Source of the DNA: Clostridia bacterium
Lineage (GTDB): Bacteria; Bacillota_E; RBS10-35; JAJYVN01
Assembly: GCA_027335515.1 (NCBI GenBank)
Contig: DAHWHT010000186.1
Coordinates: forward strand, 1 to 5,102
DNA: 5,102 bases
Reading direction: 5' to 3'
Positions 1 to 5,052 of this stretch are shown piece by piece (the first letter of the stretch is position 1; every line of letters starts with the position of its first letter). Made by a program: the position numbers and the translations under genes. The notes below the pieces were generated by a model that was given only the letters and a program-made list of their open reading frames with translations, was not told the origin of the DNA and ran no database searches.

Positions 1-17
1 GTGCGGGAGCGGATCAT
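1..17 (-). CDS. Possible start of a divergent gene (only about 5 codons visible)
   Basis: On the minus strand an ATG at 17-15 opens the reading M-I-R-S-R and runs off the window. It is preceded by AGGA with a 7-base gap to the ATG, a plausible ribosome binding site. Nothing about function can be read from five codons. Genes for quinone oxidoreductases often have a divergent neighbour such as a regulator, which would fit, but the ATG could equally be chance. Confidence 0.2.
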
Positions 18-75
18 AGTACGGTCCTGAGCACTGGTAGCGACTGGGGACGGAAGCGGTTGTGGATGAGGGGTC

Positions 76-95
76 ACGCCTTCGGCAAGAGGCGT
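76..95. terminator. Weak hairpin, possible terminator or leader structure
   Basis: ACGCCT (76-81) and AGGCGT (90-95) form a perfect 6-bp inverted repeat around an 8-base loop, followed by only two more T residues (96-97). The stem is short and there is no real T-tract. It may be a weak terminator for a plus-strand transcript entering from the left, or a fortuitous repeat in GC-rich DNA. Confidence 0.2.
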
Positions 96-146
96 TTGGT
101 CGCTATGAACGGGGATGCACGGGGCCTCGACGGCAGCGGCCCATCC

Positions 147-152
147 TAGGAT
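147..152 (+). promoter_or_regulatory. Candidate -10 box (TAGGAT) for the quinone oxidoreductase gene
   Basis: TAGGAT matches the TAGRRT -10 consensus used by many high-GC actinobacterial housekeeping promoters. The best -35-like hexamer upstream is TCGACG (127-132), only 14 bases away, shorter than the usual 16-18. A second TAGGGT lies at 165-170 without a good partner. Transcription from here would give a leader of about 150 bases carrying the palindrome at 204-219. Confidence 0.25.
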
Positions 153-203
153 CAGGAAGTGCTTAGGGTAGCAATAGCCCGCGTGGCCGGTCCCGAACTG
201 GAG

Positions 204-219
204 CGTGACCCCGATCACG
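204..219. promoter_or_regulatory. Crp/Fnr-family operator-like palindrome
   Basis: CGTGACCCCGATCACG is a perfect 5-bp inverted repeat with a 6-base spacer, CGTGA-N6-TCACG. This has the architecture of the Crp/GlxR site (TGTGA-N6-TCACA) and of the variant bound by the mycobacterial Crp. It lies 90 bases upstream of the GTG start at 310. If transcription starts from the box at 147-152, the site is downstream of the start and would suit repression. A nested hairpin, CCCCG (209-213) with CGGGG (218-222), overlaps it. Confidence 0.35.
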
Positions 220-309
220 GGGGGCACGGTGGCATCATCCGCGTCCCTCCGGTACCCGAGCCGTTCATACGGATGCCATCCGAGGCCCAAGGCAAGGGGG
301 GATCCGGTC

Positions 310-1260
310 GTGCGCGCGATAGTCTTCGACACGAATGGCGGGCCCGAAGTCTTGGAACTCCGGGATGTGCCCGACCCGTCACCGGCGGCGGGCGAGGTGT
401 CCGTGGAGGTCGCGGCGGTCGGCGTCAACTACAGGGACGTTTACGAGCGCAAAGGTCTTGGTTACGGTGCGCCGCCCCCGGCGATCCTGGGCGTGGAGGG
501 GGCCGGGGTGATCGCCGGTACCGGCGAGCGCGTGGGGTGGGTGGCGGTGCCCGGTAGCTACGCCGAGCGAGTCGCGGCGCCGCGGGATAAGCTCGTACCC
601 ATCCCCGACGGCGTACCGAACGAGATCGCTGCGGCTGCGCTCCTGCAAGGGATGACCGCCCACTACCTGTCGAATGACTCGTACCCGATCGACGACGGCG
701 ACTGGGTGTTGGTCCACGCGGCCGCAGGTGGTGTCGGCCGGCTCCTGACACAGCTGGCGAAGCTGCGCGGAGGACGGGTGATCGGGACCACCTCGACCGT
801 CGCAAAGGCAGAGTTGGCCCGAGGCGCCGGTGCCGACGAGGTGGTCGGCTACGAGGGTTTCGCCGACAGGGTTCGTGACATCACCCGAGGCGAAGGCGTG
901 GCGGCCGTCTATGACGGTGTCGGCAGGGCCACTTTCCTGGAAGGTCTAACGGCCCTCCGGCCGGCGGGGCGGATGATCCTTTACGGCGCGGCGAGCGGCC
1001 AACCTGACCCTTTCGACCTCGCGAGGCTCTCGCCGGCCGGATCGTTGTACGTGCAGCGGCCGACGCTCGTCACCTACACGCGGACGCCCGCGTTACTGCA
1101 ACAACGGGCGAGCGCCGTCTTTCAACTGATCGCGAGCGGGAAACTCGACGTGAGGATCGGCCGCCGCTACCCGCTCGCCGAGGCGCGCAGGGCCCACCAG
1201 GACCTGGAGTCGCGCTCGACGGACGGGAAGGTTCTGCTCATCCCTGGCGCACACGCTTGA
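310..1260 (+). CDS. Zinc-independent quinone oxidoreductase (MDR superfamily)
   Basis: Predicted cytoplasmic NAD(P)H-dependent quinone or enone reductase of 316 residues, close to the usual 320-330 of the family. It has an N-terminal GroES-like domain (about 1-110) with GVNYRDVY at 38-45 and GVEGAGVI at 61-68. A Rossmann domain follows, with the LLQGMTAHYL segment at 111-120 and the dinucleotide loop AAAGGVG at 137-143. The Cys/His residues that bind catalytic zinc in alcohol dehydrogenases are absent; the GHE position reads GVEG. I chose GTG at 310 because the family N-terminus (MRAIVFDTNGGPEVL) begins there and AAGGGGGGA lies 7 bases upstream. An in-frame earlier start at 205 would add 35 unrelated residues. 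It stands alone: no second gene follows closely on the same strand. The physiological substrate cannot be read from sequence. Confidence 0.93.
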   Translation: MRAIVFDTNGGPEVLELRDVPDPSPAAGEVSVEVAAVGVNYRDVYERKGLGYGAPPPAILGVEGAGVIAGTGERVGWVAVPGSYAERVAAPRDKLVPIPDGVPNEIAAAALLQGMTAHYLSNDSYPIDDGDWVLVHAAAGGVGRLLTQLAKLRGGRVIGTTSTVAKAELARGAGADEVVGYEGFADRVRDITRGEGVAAVYDGVGRATFLEGLTALRPAGRMILYGAASGQPDPFDLARLSPAGSLYVQRPTLVTYTRTPALLQQRASAVFQLIASGKLDVRIGRRYPLAEARRAHQDLESRSTDGKVLLIPGAHA

Positions 1261-2425
1261 GGGCGACCAGCCAAGGCCTGAACGCAAGCACGGGGCGAGG
1301 CCGTATGGAAGCGAACGGGCCATCTCGCCATCTCTGGCACGCGTTTACGGGTCGCAGCCAGTAACCGTCGTGCACCAGCCGGTGAGAGACAAACCTGCTC
1401 CTCGCCGAGTTCGGTATCGCGGGCGAGGCGCACCGGGTCTGCCTGGCCGACACGTACATGGTCTGACGCCGCGCCGAAGCCATCATGCCAAGCCGAAGAA
1501 GGCCTCGGCGGCGGGCCGCGTGGGGACGGCTGGCGTGGCTGGTCGGGCGCGGGGGTGCACCGAGCGCGGGTAGGATGGCGGGTGGCCGCGTGGGGGCACT
1601 GCGCAAGAGCGGCGCCGAGCAAGGCAGGGCACGGGCGTCTCTCCGATGCCGGTAACGGCTGGGCGGTGACGTCCACCACGCCTCGGGTGACCGCCGCTCA
1701 GGTGGACGGTGCCCCGTGCGAAGGCAGCCCCCCGCAGGCTGACGCCGGAGACAGGGGCGGCCACGGCCGGCCGTTGGGCGCCAGTGCCGCATGCGCCAAG
1801 GGGCCCGTGCAATCGCCCGGAACACGTCGTCGATGCCCGCCGCGCCGAAGTGCAATCGGCAATCTTGGACGGTGCGCCGCGCGACGGTGCTTCGACCGCC
1901 CATGCGTGCAACGCCGGGAATCGGACGGGGGCAGGCTGCACGCCCCGGGGGGCAGGCGACGACTCCGCCCGTCGGGGCGGCGCCCCCCCATCGTGGTCGT
2001 ATCGCCCGGGTGCTCCCCCTGGAGGCGTACGGCCCGCTGGATGTCTGCTTGGGCACATGGCGGCGCAGGAGCCCGCCGATCCCGGACCGGTCCCTACGGC
2101 CCGGGTGAGCACCCCACCGGCACCCTTCGCCTGGCATGCCGGCGGGGGCGCCGGTCAGGAGCCCGGCCACCCCCTCTCGGCAGTACCACATCGTTGGCGC
2201 AGGACAAGACGGCGGCGGGCCATGAAGCGGGCGGCCCGCACGCGGGAGGCAGGGGGAGGGCCACGACCACGGCTGATTTCAACCTGACTTTCGCAAAGGG
2301 GCGGCCGGTCGCCTTGGTGCCCGGGGGCCGGCCCCTCGCCACGCCCTCACCCGCTCGCGTCGCGGGGTCCTTCTGCGCAGCGGCGCCCGGCTGACACTGT
2401 GAGATTCAGGTTCAATGCGCCAGGT
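1261..2425. other. GC-rich stretch without a convincing gene; probable degenerate DNA
   Basis: Between the oxidoreductase stop and the IS200 remnant I find no gene I can support. Several frames stay open for 190-310 codons on both strands, but they overlap each other and translate to Arg/Pro/Ala/Gly-rich sequence without motifs, as expected of shadows in very GC-rich DNA. Local features include a 12-bp palindrome GGGGCCGGCCCC (2324-2335), the box CCCCGGGG near 1945, and a run of seven C residues near 1983. One coding-like trace lies at 1318-1466. The rest may be decayed genes or intergenic sequence. Confidence 0.5.
1318..1466 (+). pseudogene. Possible decayed coding trace of unknown identity
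   Basis: From 1386 to the TGA at 1464-1466 one plus frame has a codon-position GC pattern of roughly 69/38/92 percent (my hand count of 26 codons), typical of real coding DNA in a high-GC genome. It reads ETNLLLAEFGIAGEAHRV then CLADTYMV. Just upstream it is interrupted by TGA (1383) and TAA (1362), but the reading continues sensibly in the next frame as SQPVTVVHQPV, suggesting a frameshift near 1383-1390. I do not recognise the family. The opposite strand is also open here and reads SDHVRVGQADPVRLARDT, so the strand is uncertain. Confidence 0.22.
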
Positions 2426-2433
2426 CTAAAACC

Positions 2434-2449
2434 TTCGCCTTTAGGCGAA
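2434..2449. repeat. IS200 left-end hairpin
   Basis: TTCGCC (2434-2439) and GGCGAA (2444-2449) form a perfect 6-bp stem with a TTTA loop. Its position, about 55-70 bases before the transposase start, and its similarity to the right-end hairpin identify it as the subterminal structure recognised by TnpA in IS200/IS605 elements. It shares the 9-mer CGCCTTTAG with the right end. Confidence 0.65.
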
Positions 2450-2502
2450 CAGCTTTCAGCGCTTGTCCCGACAGGGGTTGGGTGATACCATGGTGCGGGG
2501 CG

Positions 2503-2757
2503 ATGGGGATTGGAGTATTGTACCGTACCGGAATCCATACCGTATAGAGCATCGAGTGCCATGTCGAGTGGATCACGAAATACAGGTATAAGGTGCTGAC
2601 GGGCGAGGTTGCGCAGAGAACTCGTGAACTGATCCGGCAGAGCTGTATGAGCCGAGAGAGTGCTATCGTGCGGGGTAGTGTGGGCGAGAACCACGTACAC
2701 TTGCCGTGTTGTCCTGCCCGCCTAGTGAGTTTCAGTCATCTTCTTGAGGCAGCTTAG
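2503..2757 (+). pseudogene. tnpA: IS200-family transposase TnpA, broken (stop, frameshift, C-terminal loss)
   Basis: In the frame of ATG 2503 the translation reads YRTGIHTV, then a TAG stop (2545-2547) where the family has Tyr. It continues SIECHVEWITKYRYKVLTGE and VAQRTRELIRQ, then IVRGSVGENHVHL. KYRYKVL, RELIRQ and the metal-binding HUH motif (HVH, 2692-2700) are diagnostic of the Y1 single-strand transposases that excise and insert IS200 elements. After HVHL the conserved SCPP motif is found one frame over (VLSCPP, 2706-2723), so a single-base indel lies near 2704. Sequence after SCPP does not resemble the family: the helix with the catalytic Tyr (family motif like YFCATVG) is missing, leaving about half of the usual 130-150 residues. 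The original start is unclear; TTGGAGTAT at 2510-2518 resembles the family's MEYRTG start followed by a small insertion. Not functional. Confidence 0.85.
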
Positions 2758-2820
2758 GCTGCGGGCTGCTTTTCAGCAGGCTCTAGCCTCATACTGCGAC
2801 TTTCAGTGGCCTAACTGAAC

Positions 2821-2840
2821 CCACCGCCTTTAGACGGTGG
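2821..2840. repeat. IS200 right-end hairpin
   Basis: CCACCG (2821-2826) pairs with CGGTGG (2835-2840). Inside these, C2827 faces A2834 as a mismatch and C2828 pairs with G2833, closing a TTTA loop. This is the right-end structure of IS200-type elements. The mismatch breaks what would have been a perfect 8-bp stem and may be decay. Confidence 0.7.
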
Positions 2841-2850
2841 TGGTTTAGTT

Positions 2851-3021
2851 GGGGTGTCCATCTTGGCGGAGTGCCCCAACGCCTCCTGGTCGACGAAACG
2901 GCGCCGTTACGCCAGTTCCGGGAATTACGGGGCCCGCAGCGGTGAAATCGCTCAGAGACTCCCCGAAGTCCCTGCCGCTGTTGCGGTTTCGGCTTTGGCG
3001 CGGCGCCGGCACTCCGCCTAA
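2851..3021. other. No gene seen
   Basis: This stretch right of the IS200 remnant has open frames on both strands but no recognisable domain or ribosome binding site. One plus frame, ending at the TAA at about 3019-3021, reads NYGARSGEIAQRLPEVPAAV. I looked for the C-terminal zinc-ribbon motifs of TnpB that would make this an IS605-type pair and saw none. Confidence 0.4.
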
Positions 3022-3324
3022 ATGGATAGCCCAACCGCTCCAATCACGCCTAGCCGTATGGCCCTACGGCTTCGCTGGCCTCCCGATCCAAATCGCGGGG
3101 TGCCCAGGGCTCAGCCGGGGCAGAAGGGCATGCCGAAGACCAGTGAACGAGCCAGCGAGAGAGGTCCCCGCAAATCCGCACGTAAGAAGCACAACAGCAA
3201 TCAGAATCAGGTGCGTCTCGAAGGTCTCCATGCCGCCCTCCGGGAAGACCGGACATCATCAGGGCCACCATTCCCCATCTCTATCCCTCCTGGTTGCCCT
3301 GCCCCATCCAACGCATGGAATTAA
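3022..3324 (+). CDS. Doubtful small basic hypothetical protein
   Basis: An open frame of 100 codons from ATG 3022 to TAA 3324. The first third is Pro/Arg-rich and contains a perfect hairpin at 3052-3071. The middle part is strongly basic and Asn/Gln-rich (GPRKSARKKHNSNQNQ), and the end is Pro/Ser-rich. There is no ribosome binding site before 3022. An internal ATG at 3130 has GAAGG in front, but only 2-3 bases away. Third-position GC is clearly lower than in the oxidoreductase and coiled-coil genes. I recognise no family. It may be a real short gene starting at 3130, a relic, or chance. Confidence 0.25.
   Translation: MDSPTAPITPSRMALRLRWPPDPNRGVPRAQPGQKGMPKTSERASERGPRKSARKKHNSNQNQVRLEGLHAALREDRTSSGPPFPISIPPGCPAPSNAWN
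3052..3071. repeat. Perfect 7-bp inverted repeat (hairpin)
   Basis: AGCCGTA (3052-3058) and TACGGCT (3065-3071) form a perfect 7-bp stem with a 6-base loop TGGCCC. No T-tract follows. It lies about 210 bases right of the IS200 right-end hairpin and its sequence is unrelated to either IS hairpin. It could be a structure in a transcript or an unidentified binding site. Confidence 0.35.
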
Positions 3325-3501
3325 GACCAGCACCCCTCAGACAGAGCGAGCCGATCCCAAGCCCCCTCCTCCTGCGCGGTTACTTCGTGACGCGCTGCCG
3401 GCCTCCCGCTGCCGTATCGGCCGTATCGAAGGATACTTTGCTCCAGTGGGGGCGGCGGTGGAGCGAGTAGTGGCGCCGAGGCACCGCGGAGGCTCTCGCC
3501 A
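3325..3501. other. Intergenic stretch, no gene seen
   Basis: The only clear structure is the tandem 9-bp duplication at 3411-3428. The frame of the following coiled-coil gene is open back to the TGA at 3388-3390 but has no credible start codon before GTG 3502 and reads Gly/Ser/Arg-rich. No promoter of recognisable consensus was found. Confidence 0.4.
3411..3428. repeat. Perfect tandem 9-bp duplication
   Basis: GCCGTATCG occurs twice head-to-tail (3411-3419 and 3420-3428) without mismatch. It may be a replication-slippage product, a pair of protein-binding sites, or a small footprint of an excised element. Confidence 0.6.
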
Positions 3502-4062
3502 GTGCGACTACTCGTTGCTCAGCCGCTCACTGCGCCAACGCAGCCGGTGGTTCCTGCCGCGTCTTCCGGACACCGGCAGGACGCCACCGCCGCCCCGGCG
3601 AACTCCTCGGCCGCAGACCGTCGCCAAAGGGGGAACCACCGTGGCCCGGATCCCGAACTTCGCGCGTTCCTGGAAGCCATGGAGCAGCGCATTGACCAGC
3701 GCGCCGACGCCCGGGACGCGGAGACACGGCAACGCGTTGACATGTTAGCCACTGAGATCAAGGCCACCCGCGCCGTCGCCGAGGCCGCGCTTTCCGTCGC
3801 CGTCCAGGCCCGCGACGAGGCCAGCGACGCCCGCGAGGAGGCCCGCCAAGGCTTCGAGGCCGCCAGTAGAGAGGCCGGCGCCCTGAACGACAAAGCCCTG
3901 GCCGCCATCAAGGCGCTCGGCGATGGACTCGCCATGCACCGCGAGGCCGTGGAACGCCACGCCGAAGACCGCGAGCGTGACCTGATGAATGCCCACGTCC
4001 TGCCCCTGGATGCCAGCGCCGCCAGCCACGAGGCGCGCATCAGCACGTTGGAGAAGCGGTAG
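3502..4062 (+). CDS. Hypothetical coiled-coil protein
   Basis: A 186-residue protein of unknown function. Residues 1-50 are Pro/Ala/Ser-rich and probably disordered. From about residue 50 (PDPELRAFLEAMEQRIDQR) to the end (SHEARISTLEKR) it is almost entirely Ala, Glu, Arg and Asp with hydrophobic residues at heptad-like spacing, indicating a long amphipathic coiled coil that would oligomerise. No signal peptide, membrane segment or catalytic motif is visible, so it is likely cytoplasmic. Third-position GC is very high, which supports real coding; the antisense open frame over the same bases is a shadow. The start is unsure: GTG 3502 lacks a clear ribosome binding site, and ATG 3679 (residue 60) would keep nearly all of the coiled coil. 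A well-spaced AAAGGGGGA before GTG 3641 is in the wrong frame. No partner gene is adjacent. Confidence 0.7.
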   Translation: MRLLVAQPLTAPTQPVVPAASSGHRQDATAAPANSSAADRRQRGNHRGPDPELRAFLEAMEQRIDQRADARDAETRQRVDMLATEIKATRAVAEAALSVAVQARDEASDAREEARQGFEAASREAGALNDKALAAIKALGDGLAMHREAVERHAEDRERDLMNAHVLPLDASAASHEARISTLEKR

Positions 4063-4064
4063 CC

Positions 4065-4078
4065 CCGCCGCCCGGCGG
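4065..4078 (+). terminator. Weak GC hairpin after the coiled-coil gene
   Basis: CCGCC (4065-4069) and GGCGG (4074-4078) form a 5-bp GC stem with a GCCC loop starting 3 bases after the stop codon. There is no T-tract. It sits between two convergent genes, where a terminator is expected, but the stem is short and such repeats are common in DNA of this composition. Confidence 0.3.
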
Positions 4079-4170
4079 CCACCGCACCGGCACCCAGTAC
4101 GCTCCCGCAGCCCCCGGCGACACGAACCCCTCGGTCGCTTGGCGGTGCGTGTCAGGACCAAGGGCCAGCG

Positions 4171-4962
4171 TCAAGGGCGAGGCCCGGTCATCGATCGCAG
4201 GACCGGAATCGCTCCTCGTGGGGTCATTAGCGCGTAATAGGTATGATATCTTGTCAGGTTGTAGCTCCACCAAACGTCGGTTATGGGATTCATGCTTCGG
4301 CCGAATTCAAATATACCGCCCACCCTTACGCTTCCCGGAACAAGACCCCATCCGTGGATGGCCACCAGGACTTGAGCCATCCACGCAACGCCATCCTGTC
4401 CCTCTGGGCCAACGACTACAACGTCAAACCGTTTGCCGGTGGCCACGAGTAAGGGGGCGCCCAGTCCGACATGATAATACGCCAGTACTGAGTATCCGTC
4501 GATGACCTCAGTACGCTTCGCGCTTCGAGTCCCCGCGCTCCTTGCCTCAGCAACCAGTTGGCTTACAAACATTGGCTGCGATAGCTGACCCCCAAAATCT
4601 CCAACCAACACTGCCGTCGGCACATTGCAACCAAGTGTCCATCCCGAACGCGGGCTGACTGCTACCGTCAACAGGTATGCACTGGCCGTTATGGTGCTGC
4701 ACGCGACAACGCAAACCGCACGCGCCCCCCCCACGGTTGACGGTAGAGAGAAGCCCCACCCTTTGCCGTCTCCTCTGACGGTGTTGCGAAACAGTGGCGC
4801 GAGGCCCGGCGCCGCCTGTCGCCCGCACGTGCTTGGCGCAATGACATGCGTCCCCGTAGTGCTATCGTCCGTAGCGAAGGGCGCTTTGCGGACCGGCGCG
4901 CACGCGGTAAGCAGCAACGCACTTCCTGCAACGGCCCAGGCGGCGGATCGCAAGCACACCAC
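4171..4962 (-). CDS. Unrecognised lipoprotein
   Basis: A 263-residue predicted lipoprotein. Residues 1-20 form a signal peptide with a hydrophobic core (AAWAVAGSALLLTA) ending in the lipobox LLTAC. Cys21 would be lipid-modified and anchor the protein outside the cytoplasmic membrane. Cys46, Cys84, Cys88 and Cys112 remain in the mature chain and could form two disulphides. Residues 82-102 are unusually hydrophobic, either a buried strand pair or a membrane-associating segment. I recognise no family and see no catalytic motif. The start is GTG 4962 or possibly TTG 4953. The nearest Shine-Dalgarno-like AGGAG (4982-4978) is 15 bases from GTG 4962, too far for efficient use, and lies within the terminal repeats of the neighbouring mobile element. 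The native upstream region may therefore have been replaced by insertion. GC content drops over the C-terminal 50 residues. It converges with the coiled-coil gene. Confidence 0.72.
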   Translation of the reverse strand: MVCLRSAAWAVAGSALLLTACAPVRKAPFATDDSTTGTHVIAPSTCGRQAAPGLAPLFRNTVRGDGKGWGFSLPSTVGGARAVCVVACSTITASAYLLTVAVSPRSGWTLGCNVPTAVLVGDFGGQLSQPMFVSQLVAEARSAGTRSAKRTEVIDGYSVLAYYHVGLGAPLLVATGKRFDVVVVGPEGQDGVAWMAQVLVAIHGWGLVPGSVRVGGIFEFGRSMNPITDVWWSYNLTRYHTYYALMTPRGAIPVLRSMTGPRP

Positions 4963-4964
4963 AT

Positions 4965-5052
4965 GGATTATGCTGAACTCCTGATTATGCGGAACGAAAG
5001 CGCGGAAGCCTTCTGCCGGGTGGACTCCGGCTCCGTAAACTCAGCATAATCA
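4965..5052. repeat. Terminal repeat cluster of a recombinase element: three GATTATGC boxes
   Basis: GATTATGCTGA (4966-4976) and TCAGCATAATC (5041-5051) are a perfect 11-bp inverted repeat separated by 64 bases. A second direct copy, TGATTATGC (4982-4990), follows the first with a 17-bp period, and the two direct units agree at 12 of their first 13 positions. The minus-strand copy includes the TGA stop (5052-5050) of the recombinase gene. Such clusters next to tyrosine recombinase genes are usually recombinase-binding sites at an element end. The outer boundary seems to be near 4965. Confidence 0.6.

Larger units (their letters stand above)
2426..2850 (+). mobile_element. IS200-type insertion sequence remnant (IS200/IS605 family), internally deleted
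   Basis: About 425 bp bounded by two subterminal hairpins and holding a broken Y1 transposase gene. Intact IS200 elements are about 600-700 bp, so some 200-250 bp are missing, mainly the 3' half of tnpA. The right end, GACTTTCAGTGGCC followed by a CCACCG/CGGTGG hairpin and TGGTTTAGTT, is characteristic of this group. IS200 elements transpose as single strands, have no terminal inverted repeats and make no target duplication, so the outer limits are approximate. No tnpB is recognisable beside it. It cannot move by itself but might be mobilised in trans if both ends are functional. Confidence 0.8.

Noticed and set aside
205..309. An earlier in-frame start for the quinone oxidoreductase
   Set aside because: The extra 35 residues do not resemble the family N-terminus, and a good ribosome binding site precedes GTG 310.
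1238..2191. A 317-codon minus-strand open frame in the GC-rich stretch
   Set aside because: It is Arg/Pro/Cys-rich with no recognisable domain, overlaps the end of the oxidoreductase and competes with several equally long frames on both strands.
2284..2300. TGACTTTCGCAAAGGGG as a possible second insertion-sequence end
   Set aside because: It faintly recalls sequences near transposase gene ends, but no partner repeat or transposase motif was found nearby.
2851..3021. Possible C-terminal piece of a TnpB companion to the IS200 transposase
   Set aside because: No CxxC zinc-ribbon or RuvC-like motif is visible, and the right-end hairpin already closes the element before this stretch.
2849..3748. 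A 299-codon plus-strand open frame spanning the region right of the IS200 remnant
   Set aside because: It translates to Pro/Arg/Ser-rich sequence without motifs, overlaps the coiled-coil gene in another frame, and has no ribosome binding site at its start.
3519..4082. A 187-codon minus-strand open frame opposite the coiled-coil gene
   Set aside because: It is the antisense shadow of a gene with very high third-position GC; the sense product has coherent coiled-coil character and this one is Ser/Arg/Ala-rich without motifs.
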